A stretch of 7,289 bases of DNA from Flavonifractor sp963557075 (GCA_963557075.1 CAUWDA010000081.1:1-7289), one strand, 5' to 3'. Positions 1 to 6,840 are shown, counted from the stretch's first letter. The notes: generated by a model from the sequence alone, not told the origin. Numbers and translations: made by a program.

Positions 1-73
1 CTTTAGCTCAGTTGGTTAGAGCAGCCGGCTCATAACCGGCCGGTCCCGGGTTCGAGTCCCCGAAGGCCCACCA
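1..73 (+). tRNA. tRNA-Met (CAT), 5' end cut by window edge
   Basis: The cloverleaf runs from the last three bases of the 5' acceptor strand (CTT) to an encoded CCA at 71-73. The 3' acceptor strand AAGGCCC (63-69) implies that the four missing first bases are GGGC. The anticodon loop CTCATAA, on a CCGG/CCGG stem, gives CAT. The anticodon stem lacks the three G-C pairs of initiator tRNA, so this is probably elongator Met. A lysidine-modified Ile tRNA with a CAT anticodon cannot be fully excluded. One C-C mismatch is seen in the T stem (47/61). It is the first gene of a four-tRNA cluster. Confidence 0.93.
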
Positions 74-76
74 TAT

Positions 77-152
77 AGGGGTATAGCTCAGCTGGTAGAG
101 CATCGGTCTCCAAAACCGAGTGCCGAGGGTTCGAATCCTTCTGCCCCTGCCA
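77..152 (+). tRNA. tRNA-Trp (CCA)
   Basis: This is a complete cloverleaf. The acceptor strands AGGGGTA (77-83) and TGCCCCT (142-148) pair, and discriminator G149 and encoded CCA 150-152 follow. The anticodon loop CTCCAAA gives anticodon CCA at 110-112. The T loop is TTCGAAT. It starts 3 bases after the Met tRNA, so the two are co-transcribed. Confidence 0.96.
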
Positions 153-164
153 GATAACGGTCAG

Positions 165-176
165 CAACAGCTGTTG
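165..176. repeat. 12-base perfect palindrome between tRNA genes
   Basis: CAACAGCTGTTG is a perfect inverted repeat in the 39-base spacer between tRNA-Trp and tRNA-Asp. It may be a small hairpin or processing signal in the tRNA precursor. No function can be assigned. Confidence 0.4.
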
Positions 177-191
177 AGATAGCAATAAAAT

Positions 192-268
<77 letters not shown>

Positions 269-272
269 TTAT

Positions 273-348
<76 letters not shown>

Positions 349-349
349 C

Positions 350-390
350 AAAATCCGCTCTTTTTAGGTGAAAAGAGCGGATTTTGTTTT
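350..390 (+). terminator. Intrinsic terminator of the tRNA operon
   Basis: A 15-bp perfect stem, AAAATCCGCTCTTTT (350-364) with AAAAGAGCGGATTTT (371-385), encloses a 6-base loop. The T-rich tail GTTTTGCTTTT follows. It begins 1 base after the CCA of tRNA-Thr and should end the tRNA transcript. The A/T ends of the stem make it partly bidirectional. Confidence 0.92.
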
Positions 391-460
391 GCTTTTGTGA
401 CTTTTTGATTTGCTTGAGATTTATGATTAGAGTTTTGACCGAAGAATAAGCCACAGACAG
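391..460. other. Spacer between two facing terminators
   Basis: This A/T-rich spacer separates the plus-strand tRNA terminator from the minus-strand terminator of the integrase remnant. I see no gene, promoter or clear attachment repeat in it. Confidence 0.5.
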
Positions 461-500
461 AAAAAATCAGGGCTCCGGCGGTGCTATCCCGCCGGAGCCC
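461..500 (-). terminator. Intrinsic terminator after the integrase remnant
   Basis: Read on the minus strand, a 12-bp perfect GC-rich stem (GGGCTCCGGCGG and CCGCCGGAGCCC, bases 489-500 and 470-481) with a 7-base loop is followed by TGA and then six T (466-461). It lies 10 bases past the stop codon of the integrase tail at 510, so it belonged to the integrase transcript. It is intact although the gene it served is broken. Confidence 0.92.
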
Positions 501-509
501 TGTGCCTTT

Positions 510-1070
510 TCAGCCAGCCTTTGGGTGTGCTTTCATGGCGGCAATCTCCTGCTTCATCTCACGGATTAGCTCGGCCAGATTTTTCTCACATTCCTCTTCG
601 ATGCAGGGGTAGACATTGCGGACCACGCGTTTTCCATTGAAGGTGGGGGAGTATCGGCCCTCCCACAGATGGTCGCGGAAGAAGTACCGTGTGTTTCCCT
701 GCATTAGTTTTGGGTGGAGAGATTACCAACTCACTCTTTACCCAATGGACCTGCCGCTCCACTTGGAGCGCTCCTGTTTTGAGATTCAGATCATTCCACT
801 GGAGGGCGCAAATCTTACCCCGGCGTAAGCCGGTGGATAACTCTAAGAGCAGAAGCTTATAGCAGGCATCCTCCCTGGCTTGGATTAGTAATCGTTGAAT
901 CTCCTCCGCCGATAGGATTTCTATTTTCCTGGACTTAGAAAAGGGAAACTTATATCCATGTGAAGGGTTTCGGAAGATCAGGTTTTCCTCCACGGCCTTG
1001 TCCAGTGCAGCATGGGGGGTAAATGCCTCGGACCGTTTGGTCAGAGAGACCTTCGCCATAAAGTTGGGTG
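510..1070 (-). pseudogene. Tyrosine integrase remnant, second half (from a second integrase)
   Basis: Three pieces of one tyrosine recombinase survive in different frames. About 1068-1024 encodes a core-binding helix, GLSDQTVRGIY. About 1017-711 encodes ALDKAVEENLI, the LSAEEIQRLL region and the first catalytic arginine in STGLRRGKICALQW, ending near VISPPKT. About 704-510 encodes the C-terminal tail, DHLWEGRYSPT and RNVY...EECEKNLAELIREMK. The stretch that should hold the HxxR box and the catalytic tyrosine is deleted between about 711 and 690, so no active enzyme can be made. The first piece overlaps in function the core-binding domain already present in the upstream remnant, so it came from a different integrase. 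The tail could belong to either. The family assignment is by motif recognition and is firm. The parent element is unknown. Confidence 0.85.
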
Positions 1071-1621
1071 CGAAGCACCTTCCTTATTCAGGATGGTCAT
1101 GGATTTGTGGGCTACCTTGGGTGGCTCCGCATGGGCAGCAAGATTGTGGAGCAATAGCCGTTGCTCTACCGCAGACTTCAGCGCATGGTATAGGGTGGTG
1201 TGGATGACCTGGGCGGTGGTGGTGAACAACCCACGGCTCTGACCGAGACGGGGATGGACCCAGTCCTGCTTTTTGAGAGCGTCATATAGTTTGCGTAGAG
1301 CAGAAGCTGTGATCCGGGTGAGCTTTTTCTGACCCAGGTATGGCTTGACATGGTGCGCCATATTCCTGCGGTAGGGTCCAGCGTGCTGGGCTAGAGGACC
1401 CGCGGTTATCTGCTCCAGCCGATCCGAGAGGGTCAGCCTACACTCCTCAGTCAGATCTACACCCTGATAGGCAGTGATGTTTTGCCGGAGTTTTGCAGTT
1501 AACTCTTTTTGTGCGTCGACATAGATATATCGGAAGATGGGGTCGCCGTTCTCTTTGTGGCCCGATAACAATGCGGTCCTCCCAGAGGCCATCCTCCCGC
1601 TTGCGGACTATTTCCTGTCAT
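1071..1621 (-). pseudogene. Tyrosine integrase remnant, N-terminal half (frameshifted)
   Basis: The start ATG (1621-1619) overlaps the excisionase stop as ATGA, the normal xis-int coupling. The N-terminal arm reads VRKREDGLWEDRIVIG in one frame, then shifts near 1558 to HKENGDPIFRYIYVDAQKEL, typical of the arm-binding domain of integrases from Clostridia elements. The core-binding domain follows (YLGQKKLTRITASALRKLY, then VIHTTLYHALKSAVEQRLL). It stops just as the catalytic domain begins (PPKVAHKSMTILNKEG, near 1080), where sequence from another integrase takes over. At least two frameshifts (one between the first codons and VRKRED, one near 1558) and the hybrid junction make it non-functional. 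It once integrated and excised a mobile element, probably at the neighbouring tRNA-Thr. Confidence 0.83.
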
Positions 1622-1930
1622 CCCTGCGCTCTCTTCGTACGCGCGGAGATCCATCTTCGCAATTCCTCCTTAGGGACGACGATGCGCTTGCCGATGCGCA
1701 GAGAGAGAAAGTCCTCCTCCTGCATCAGCTCATAGGCGCTGGTATCTGAGATACTAAGTTCATCGTCACGAGTTCCATATCTTTTGCGCCGCCGCCAGCG
1801 GCAGTGCTCTCTGATTCCGCTGTTCCTCCTATCCCCAGCGAAACCCCTCCGCTGAGTTTCGCCGAGGCCTCCGCTTCATATTTAGTATCAGCGGCAGCTC
1901 GTCGTAGCTTTTGTAGATCGATTTTTTCAT
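1618..1930 (-). pseudogene. Excisionase (helix-turn-helix), interrupted
   Basis: The gene starts well: a GAGGAGA ribosome site, then MKKSIYKSYDELPLILN, a common opening of excisionases in conjugative elements of Clostridia. After codon 17 (near 1880) the expected first helix is lost and about 120 bases of unrelated sequence intervene. The second half resumes in another frame near 1758: SISDTSAYELMQEEDF, then SLRIGKRIVVPKEELRRWI, the DNA-recognition wing of the family, ending RAQG and a stop at 1618. In family members only about 7 residues separate these blocks, so roughly 100 bases are extra. The product would have steered the integrase toward excision. As it stands it is broken. Confidence 0.8.
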
Positions 1931-2446
1931 TCGGTCATCTCCTCTTGGTTTCTTTTCTGCATGATTTTCGCGGCCTTGTGTCCTTGATGTGCACCTCCTT
2001 TCTGACCGGCGCGTGGACAACCTTTTACTACTCGGAAATGGACAAAGAGAATTCCGAGAAAAAGAAAACTCGGGCGCACGAGAATGACACAACACTTGTC
2101 AGTAACCTGACTCGTTTCGTATGTTCCTCATGCGCCCGGCAAATTTGGTGACTCAAAGACAGTGTCTTAGAATCCGTGGCTCGGTACGGCATTGTTTCGG
2201 CTATATGAATACGGATTGTGCCGTTCTTCTAACAGAACGGATATTCTACGTCAACGCTTTTCTGGAAAACTTGCTCGATATATTTTGGACCGAGGATTCC
2301 GTTACCTTTGTGTCTGGCATCGCAATCTATGCGGTTGTGCAACAACAGGATTGTTCTCCTTATATGGCCCGATTAGAAGCATCAGGAGTGAATAGAGGAT
2401 AGTATGTTCCGTACTATACAGAAGAGTCTTTTCTGACAAATAAAAC
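1931..2446. other. Spacer of about 500 bases without a supported gene
   Basis: On the minus strand, 1931-2000 holds a strong Shine-Dalgarno-like AAAGGAGGTG with no convincing start codon after it, probably a relic of the gene that once preceded the excisionase. Several short open frames cross 2121-2402, but none has a ribosome site or a recognisable motif. An inverted repeat, CCGTTCT (2221-2227) with AGAACGG (2234-2240), has no T-tract. A weak hairpin ATAGTA/TACTAT lies just past the end of the nitrogenase-like operon (about 2400-2420), also without a T-tract. The operon therefore has no obvious terminator here. Confidence 0.45.
2221..2240. repeat. Short inverted repeat in the spacer
   Basis: CCGTTCT and AGAACGG pair perfectly around a 6-base loop. 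An outer GAATA (2207-2211) and TATTC (2242-2246) could extend it with an asymmetric bulge. It has no T-tract on either side, so it is not an ordinary terminator. Role unknown. Confidence 0.4.
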
Positions 2447-3253
2447 TCAAAAACAGCCAGAGCAGCCCACTTCTCCTGGGACACCCACGGCATCCGCTCT
2501 GCATTGTTTGCAGCGAGTAAACTGGGGAAGATGGGTACCGGCTCTGGCGCGCAAGATATCCAGGAGATTCTGGCTGGGAGGCACCATATCACGAAGATCG
2601 GCCTGTGGGATGAGGGGCATCAGATTCATGATAGAGGCTCCTGCCGTGGCTGCCCAATGAGCGAGAGATTCAATTTCCAATGTATTGATACCGGGGATAA
2701 CAACGGTATTGATTTTTACCGTGAGTCCAGCCTCTGCGGCCTTGGCCACGCCCTCCTGCTGCGCGGCGAGGAAGGCCGACAGGGCATATGTATCTGTACT
2801 GCCGGCCACTGCCCGATAGATGTGTCCGGCACAGGCAGTAGAAAGAGTATTGACGGTAACCGTTATGGTTGAGACACCGCAGTCCAGCAGTTCTGGTAGA
2901 TGATCAGTCAGGGTTAGACCATTGGTACTTAAGCAAAGAAGAAGACTAGGAAAGTGGGATCGGACCATACGGAGCGTTTCCAATGTGGCGGGGTTTGCCA
3001 AAGGTTCTCCAGGACCCGCCACGCCTGCTACCCGAATCCGGTCATCTCGGTACAGGGCTTGTTCTACGCAGTTCAGAGCTGCTTCAGGGGAGAGAACTGC
3101 TGATGTGACCCCAGGTCGGGACTCGTTGGCGCAGTCATAGCGACGGTCACAGTATTTGCAGCGGATATTGCATTTGGGGGCCACAGGCAGATGAATCCGG
3201 CCGTAACGGAAGTGGGCCCGGTCAGAGAAGCAAGGGTGTTCCTCGGGAATCAC
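2447..3253 (-). CDS. nifB: NifB-type radical SAM protein (nitrogenase cofactor core synthase-like)
   Basis: The 268-aa product matches the radical SAM core of NifB, which in known systems fuses two [4Fe-4S] clusters and inserts carbon and sulfur to make NifB-co, the precursor of nitrogenase cofactors. Visible motifs in order: HPCFS (C8), the radical SAM cluster motif CNIRCKYC (C28, C32, C35), RRYDCANESRPGV (C41), AGPGEPLANP, STNGLTL, VVIPGIN, NLMPLIP, and the C-terminal CKQCRADAVG (C248, C251), all NifB hallmarks. It lacks the NifX-like C-terminal domain of some NifBs, as in short archaeal forms, and ends with an extra CSGC pair (C264, C267). The start is GTG at 3253: it overlaps the nifH stop as GTGA and has AAGGAGG 7 bases upstream. 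A TTG 21 bases earlier has no such support. It is the last gene of the operon. Motifs support NifB itself more than a generic radical SAM protein. Its actual product here is unproven. Confidence 0.9.
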   Translation of the reverse strand: MIPEEHPCFSDRAHFRYGRIHLPVAPKCNIRCKYCDRRYDCANESRPGVTSAVLSPEAALNCVEQALYRDDRIRVAGVAGPGEPLANPATLETLRMVRSHFPSLLLCLSTNGLTLTDHLPELLDCGVSTITVTVNTLSTACAGHIYRAVAGSTDTYALSAFLAAQQEGVAKAAEAGLTVKINTVVIPGINTLEIESLAHWAATAGASIMNLMPLIPQADLRDMVPPSQNLLDILRARAGTHLPQFTRCKQCRADAVGVPGEVGCSGCF

Positions 3254-4047
3254 AGCTGGGCCTCCTTCCGGCAAAGCGCCTCTAGGTCATCATCTGTCAT
3301 TGGCGCAGGGATGCAACCAATGCTGTGCTCCAGAAGAGCAGATGCCAGAATGCGAAATGCCTGAGCGGGTTCGCTTTCCGGGGCACAGTCCATAACAGGC
3401 CGGCGCTCCAGCTCTGCCTGCCCGATGATGGGGCTCATGGGAATCTTGCCAACTACGTTGGTTCCAAGGGCTGCGGCAAATGCATAGAGCAGACTGTCAT
3501 TGTCTACACTGCTGCGCCCATTGTGTATGATTCCAGCCAGTCGGATTCTGCCGCTCAGCGCATATTTACGGATGCCCCGACAGATATTGTTTGCAGCATA
3601 GAGAGACATAAAATCACTGGTTGTAACAAGGTACACCTCATCGGCGACCTGTTCCCTCAGCGGCATACTGAAGCCGCCGCAGACTACATCACCCAATACG
3701 TCGTAGAGCACAATATCCCGATCATTTAGCAGGCCGCGGTTATGGATTTCTTCCATGGCCACAATAATACCCCGGCCGGCACAACCCGTGCCAGGCTCAG
3801 GCCCGCCGGCCTCGATACAAAGGATGCCTCGACTATCTGTAAATGCAATCTCACCAGTCTCGCCTGTTCTGAGTTGGTCCAGAACGGTTGGGATGCGCTG
3901 TCCCATCAAGCTCCGGGTGGAGTCTGCCTTCGGATCGCATCCCACCACAGCTACACGCTTTCCAGCATAAGCCATAGCCGCAGCCAGATTAGATACAGTA
4001 GTGGATTTCCCAATACCACCTTTTCCATAGACACAGATGCGTTTCAC
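3250..4047 (-). CDS. nifH: NifH-type iron protein (ATP-dependent reductase of a nitrogenase-like system)
   Basis: The 265-aa protein has the complete NifH/BchL/CfbC signature. These proteins are homodimers that hydrolyse ATP and pass single electrons from a bridging [4Fe-4S] cluster to a component-1 partner. Seen: the P-loop GKGGIGKST (8-16), CDPKADSTR (37-45), the cluster cysteines C89 in GTGCAGRG and C123 in DVLGDVVCGGFSMP, and R91 at the place of the ADP-ribosylated arginine of NifH. Length is close to the 270-290 aa norm. The start is GTG, forming a GTGA overlap with the preceding gene, with AAAGGGGG 10 bases upstream. No motif separates a true nitrogenase reductase from a relative serving another reductase. 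The partners suggest the latter, so the nifH symbol denotes family, not proven nitrogen fixation. A NifB gene follows with a 4-base overlap. Confidence 0.93.
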   Translation of the reverse strand: MKRICVYGKGGIGKSTTVSNLAAAMAYAGKRVAVVGCDPKADSTRSLMGQRIPTVLDQLRTGETGEIAFTDSRGILCIEAGGPEPGTGCAGRGIIVAMEEIHNRGLLNDRDIVLYDVLGDVVCGGFSMPLREQVADEVYLVTTSDFMSLYAANNICRGIRKYALSGRIRLAGIIHNGRSSVDNDSLLYAFAAALGTNVVGKIPMSPIIGQAELERRPVMDCAPESEPAQAFRILASALLEHSIGCIPAPMTDDDLEALCRKEAQL

Positions 4048-5234
4048 TGATAGAGTGCCCCCTTTAATGTGCGGCCACTTATGATACTGCGAAAGATGTC
4101 CTCCAAAAGATGGAGCATTCCTATCCCCCCCAGATGGGGATGGGAGGTTAAATAGACTTCATCAAATACTGGGTAATCTATGCGAATCAGGGGAATTTCT
4201 AGTTCGTCGGCGACCCCCTGTTCAAAGGAAGAGCCAAATAGAAGAGCAGCTTCGGATCTGCGCAGTTCATGATAGAAATCCTTCTGATCAAAGAGCGCTT
4301 CTCGGTGGGCGAAACAGACCACTTCCATCCCGAGTTCCTGCTCTAGAAATCGCTTCAGTCCATCAGCCCGCGGGCCTGTGGCGAGAAGAGCAGCCGGCAT
4401 ACCATAAAGGGCCTGTACATAGCGGTAGGCCCTCCCAGCCCCTGCTGCAATCTGTCGGTCCAGTTCTACGCGGGATTGATGATAATCCAGACCGAAACGG
4501 CGCTCCAGCCGGCCCCAGAGGTCATCTGCACCAGTTGCACCATAGGGATAATCAAGTTCTTCCCACGGAATGCCAAAACGTGCTTCCATCGCCTTTGCCA
4601 AGGCCAGACCATGCCCTCGGAGCACCAGATTTAAATCAGCAGAAGGTGCACGACGCACCTCGTTCAGTGTGCAGCGGGAGAACACAGTACCAAGTGTAGC
4701 CTGCGGGGCTATCAGAGACTGCAGAGCCTCTATATCGTCATCTCCATGCGGATCGTCCATCCCCAGACCAATCAAATTGACGATGGGACAAGTATCTGAA
4801 CGGGGCACAGGCGGTTCCATCAGCGAAAGCAGGGCTAACCAACCTGCTTCAAGTCCGGCAGACGCATCTCCACGGAATCCGGCGGCCTCTACATGAATCA
4901 GAGGGATCTCGTGGGGGACACGGGCCAGAACAGCGGGGATATCGTCACCAATCATCTCGCTGACACAGCCGCTGATCACGAAGAGAGCGGCTGGCTGGAA
5001 AAGCTCCAGTGCGGAACGGACAGCACGCTCAAGAGAGCCCTCGCCGCTGAATACAACATCGCTATCACTGATGACCGTGCAAGTTTGCCTGATATCACGC
5101 ATATCCTGAGCAACATGAAGGGCCATAGAGCCAAAATTGCATCCAACCACAGAATGAAATAGAACAACGCTGTCCCGAACACCGCCAAGAGCCTGATAGG
5201 CCCCGAAAAGTTTGCACCCACTGGCAGGTTTCAT
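4044..5234 (-). CDS. Nitrogenase component-1-like protein, three-cysteine subunit (NifE/NifD-like)
   Basis: The 396-aa protein belongs to the NifD/K/E/N family (oxidoreductase/nitrogenase component 1). Its N-terminus has three cysteines in the family positions: C7 (SGCKLFGAYQAL), C32 (FHSVVGCNFGS) and C90 (VISGCVSEMIGDD). The 25- and 58-residue spacings resemble those of NifE. Further family blocks are NLIGLG, SADLNLVLRGHGLALAKAM, FGIPW...YPYGATG and the C-terminal IPLIRIDYPVFDE...GGIG. It is shorter than NifD or NifK. The start is the ATG at 5234: it overlaps the upstream stop as ATGA and sits 7 bases after a purine-rich AGGAAGGGGGGGG site. An upstream in-frame start at 5276 would run 46 bases into the previous gene and has no better site. 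It probably pairs with the 501-aa protein and receives electrons from the NifH-type protein. Whether it is catalytic (reductase) or a scaffold (NifEN-like) is open. Confidence 0.88.
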   Translation of the reverse strand: MKPASGCKLFGAYQALGGVRDSVVLFHSVVGCNFGSMALHVAQDMRDIRQTCTVISDSDVVFSGEGSLERAVRSALELFQPAALFVISGCVSEMIGDDIPAVLARVPHEIPLIHVEAAGFRGDASAGLEAGWLALLSLMEPPVPRSDTCPIVNLIGLGMDDPHGDDDIEALQSLIAPQATLGTVFSRCTLNEVRRAPSADLNLVLRGHGLALAKAMEARFGIPWEELDYPYGATGADDLWGRLERRFGLDYHQSRVELDRQIAAGAGRAYRYVQALYGMPAALLATGPRADGLKRFLEQELGMEVVCFAHREALFDQKDFYHELRRSEAALLFGSSFEQGVADELEIPLIRIDYPVFDEVYLTSHPHLGGIGMLHLLEDIFRSIISGRTLKGALYQ

Positions 5235-6736
5235 ACCAAATCCCCCCCCTTCCTGTTGAGCCACATTCTGGACCACATCTCTTTGGCAGCCAAATTGGGC
5301 TGGTCACAGTACAGCGGATAGTAGCGGCTCTGGAAGGGCATCTTTCCCAGCAGCAAATTGTTTCTCTCTGTCCCGTGTTCCAGACGGTAGCACATGCGTT
5401 GCACAGTGCGGACATAGGAGGGGAAGGAGAGCGAGGTGGTTTCGTTGGTTGCAGGAATCAGCGGAGCCCCCATGCCCTCTAAAGTAAAGTCACTGGTCCC
5501 CACCACTGCGTCTGCCTCCGCAAAAAGACTTTTCAGCCGCTCATCATCCGGATTCATCAGAATTTGTGTATCTGGGCTATAGAGGGCGGTTGCCTTCCTG
5601 ACTCTGGCGAGCAAGCTGTCCTCTAGCGCAGGGGTAACATTCAAGTTTTTACGACTCTCTGGTGTGAGGATGATGCACAGGTGCGAAACGGTCAGGCCAT
5701 AGTCCTGTACATAGGACTTGAGTTCAAAAGGTGCCTGTTGGATACTGCGGCTGACGAGAATAGTGCGGGCCTGGCCCAAACTGCGGCGGGCGGATTCTGT
5801 TTCCTTCAAAGCCAGAGTTCGTGCCTCCAGAATGGCATGGCTCACCACATCCTCCATGTGGAGAGCCGCTCCGATATCTTGATAAAAGGTACAGATTCCT
5901 TCTAGCCCGGCGTACCTTCCCGCACCACCGATATGTAGATATGTAGTGCCGAATTTTTCTTGCATGCGTCTAGCCCAGCGGACCCGTTTGACCAGGTTCA
6001 GTTCTGCAGCAGGAGCGTGTATCAAGGATGGGAGGGAAGCACTTGGAATCCAAGTATTTACCTGAATGCCGCAGCAGTTCAAAAAGGCCTCCAGTTCCCG
6101 TAGTGCAACCTTTCCTTCACTTCCCCATCCTACAGTTTCGATATTGACACTGTGTGGGATCGTGGCACATGGTTCCATCACCTGCTCCACTAAGGCATAC
6201 AAGGCTTCTGTAAAACCGCAGCCTTTCAATTCCATCTCCAGTCGATTGTCCCCGGTGATATTTTGATGAGCCAGTTCCTTCAGCTGATTCCGGCTGTAAT
6301 TCTTATCCCGGTGAGAAAAGAGTTCTGATTGAACGCCTACCACTGGAATTCCCTCCCGCCGCAACTCTGTGCAGATGGAGCGGACATCTTCATTGAGAAT
6401 ATCGCTGACGGGAGATGGTATCACCATGATTAGACCCGGGTGGAAACAATGCCAGGCTTCCCGGATGGTTTGGCGAAGCTTATCCTCTCCTCCACAGATG
6501 ATGTCACGCTCCTCCAGATTGGAGGTGATCAGGTCGTAAAAAGGTTGGTGCCGCCGTCGGGCGGAATAGCGATAGTGAAATCCGCAGCCGCGTGGGCTGT
6601 GAAGGATCGGAAGGACATCCTGCATCTCCCCCACCGCCCCTACACTGCCGGAAATTTTCCCGTTTACACCAAAGGTATGCAGCAGACCGGAGGGGTACAT
6701 TGCAGTCATCAGATCTTCGAAAAAAGGCTGGCCCAT
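5231..6736 (-). CDS. Nitrogenase component-1-like protein, one-cysteine subunit
   Basis: The 501-aa protein opens the operon. It shows the component-1 pattern PILHSPRGCGFHYRY, then LITSNLEERDIICGGEDKL, then NEDVRSICTELR, and later AAELNLVKRVRWARRMQEKFG. Only one of the three cluster cysteines remains, C51 in SPRGCG. The first is absent (VNGKISGSVG), and the third is replaced within VIPSPVSDILNEDV (proline at the aligned place). The FeMo-co cysteine of NifD (NLVHC) is arginine here (R251), and the histidine region reads MGAPLIPATNE without histidine. So neither a P-cluster nor FeMo-co is expected. I chose the ATG at 6736, 11 bases after AGAAAGGA. The ATG at 6748 touches that site, and one at 6823 lies upstream of the leader terminator. 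Its stop overlaps the next gene as ATGA. It could equally be called NifN/K-like. The family is sure, the substrate unknown. Confidence 0.85.
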   Translation of the reverse strand: MGQPFFEDLMTAMYPSGLLHTFGVNGKISGSVGAVGEMQDVLPILHSPRGCGFHYRYSARRRHQPFYDLITSNLEERDIICGGEDKLRQTIREAWHCFHPGLIMVIPSPVSDILNEDVRSICTELRREGIPVVGVQSELFSHRDKNYSRNQLKELAHQNITGDNRLEMELKGCGFTEALYALVEQVMEPCATIPHSVNIETVGWGSEGKVALRELEAFLNCCGIQVNTWIPSASLPSLIHAPAAELNLVKRVRWARRMQEKFGTTYLHIGGAGRYAGLEGICTFYQDIGAALHMEDVVSHAILEARTLALKETESARRSLGQARTILVSRSIQQAPFELKSYVQDYGLTVSHLCIILTPESRKNLNVTPALEDSLLARVRKATALYSPDTQILMNPDDERLKSLFAEADAVVGTSDFTLEGMGAPLIPATNETTSLSFPSYVRTVQRMCYRLEHGTERNNLLLGKMPFQSRYYPLYCDQPNLAAKEMWSRMWLNRKGGDLV

Positions 6737-6747
6737 ATGAATATTCA

Positions 6748-6755
6748 TCCTTTCT
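6748..6755 (-). promoter_or_regulatory. Ribosome binding site that decides the first start codon of the operon
   Basis: AGAAAGGA on the minus strand lies right after the terminator T-tract. It is 11 bases from ATG 6736 and directly abuts ATG 6748, so 6736 is favoured, though the spacing is long. Confidence 0.55.
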
Positions 6756-6760
6756 GCCCG

Positions 6761-6808
6761 GAAAAAAGAGAACAGCCGGCGCCGCATCTTTTGACGCAGG
6801 CCGGCTGT
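6761..6808 (-). terminator. Intrinsic terminator in the riboswitch leader
   Basis: On the minus strand ACAGCCGGC (6808-6800) pairs with GCCGGCTGT (6780-6772). An inner helix CTGCGTC/GATGCGG extends it around an AAAA loop, and TCTCTTTTTT follows. It lies between the B12 aptamer and the first start codon of the operon, the standard place for the off-switch of a transcriptional riboswitch. When ligand is bound, it should stop transcription before the genes. Confidence 0.9.
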
Positions 6809-6810
6809 GG

Positions 6811-6840
6811 ACAGGTACACCAACAGGGCTGGTGACCTGT
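6811..6840 (-). promoter_or_regulatory. Hairpin between the aptamer and the terminator
   Basis: ACAGGT (6840-6835) pairs with ACCTGT (6816-6811) on the minus strand, with inner ACCA/TGGT pairing. It has no T-tract, so it is not a terminator. Its place suggests part of the expression platform. Flanking TCCACA segments could pair with TTGTGGA next to the aptamer P1 strand as an antiterminator. That pairing is my inference. Confidence 0.5.

Noticed and set aside
2030..2075. CTCGGAA/TTCCGAG hairpin as a terminator
   Set aside because: The stem is only 7 bp with a long loop and no adjacent T-tract.
2121..2402. Plus-strand frames of 93 and 67 codons in the spacer
   Set aside because: They overlap each other in different frames, have no ribosome site, and show no recognisable motif.
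3254..3274. TTG start at 3274 for NifB
   Set aside because: The strong AAGGAGG site at 3261-3267 would then lie inside the gene. It is correctly spaced for the GTG at 3253.
3325..4050. Long plus-strand frames opposite the nifH-like gene (up to 134 codons), and similar frames opposite the other operon genes
   Set aside because: They are antisense to genes with clear family motifs and carry no motif or ribosome site of their own.
5235..5276. Start at 5276 for the 396-aa protein
   Set aside because: It would overlap the preceding gene by 46 bases without a better ribosome site. The ATG at 5234 has a strong site and the same 4-base overlap as the other junctions.
2447..6736. Ordinary nitrogen-fixation nifHDK
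   Set aside because: The FeMo-co cysteine and histidine and two of the P-cluster cysteines are missing from the 501-aa subunit, and no nifEN or accessory nif genes accompany it in the window.
6737..6823. Longer N-terminus for the 501-aa protein, starting at 6823
   Set aside because: The added codons lie across the leader terminator and its flanking hairpin, and there is a ribosome site after the T-tract. Translation from 6823 would run through the off-switch itself.
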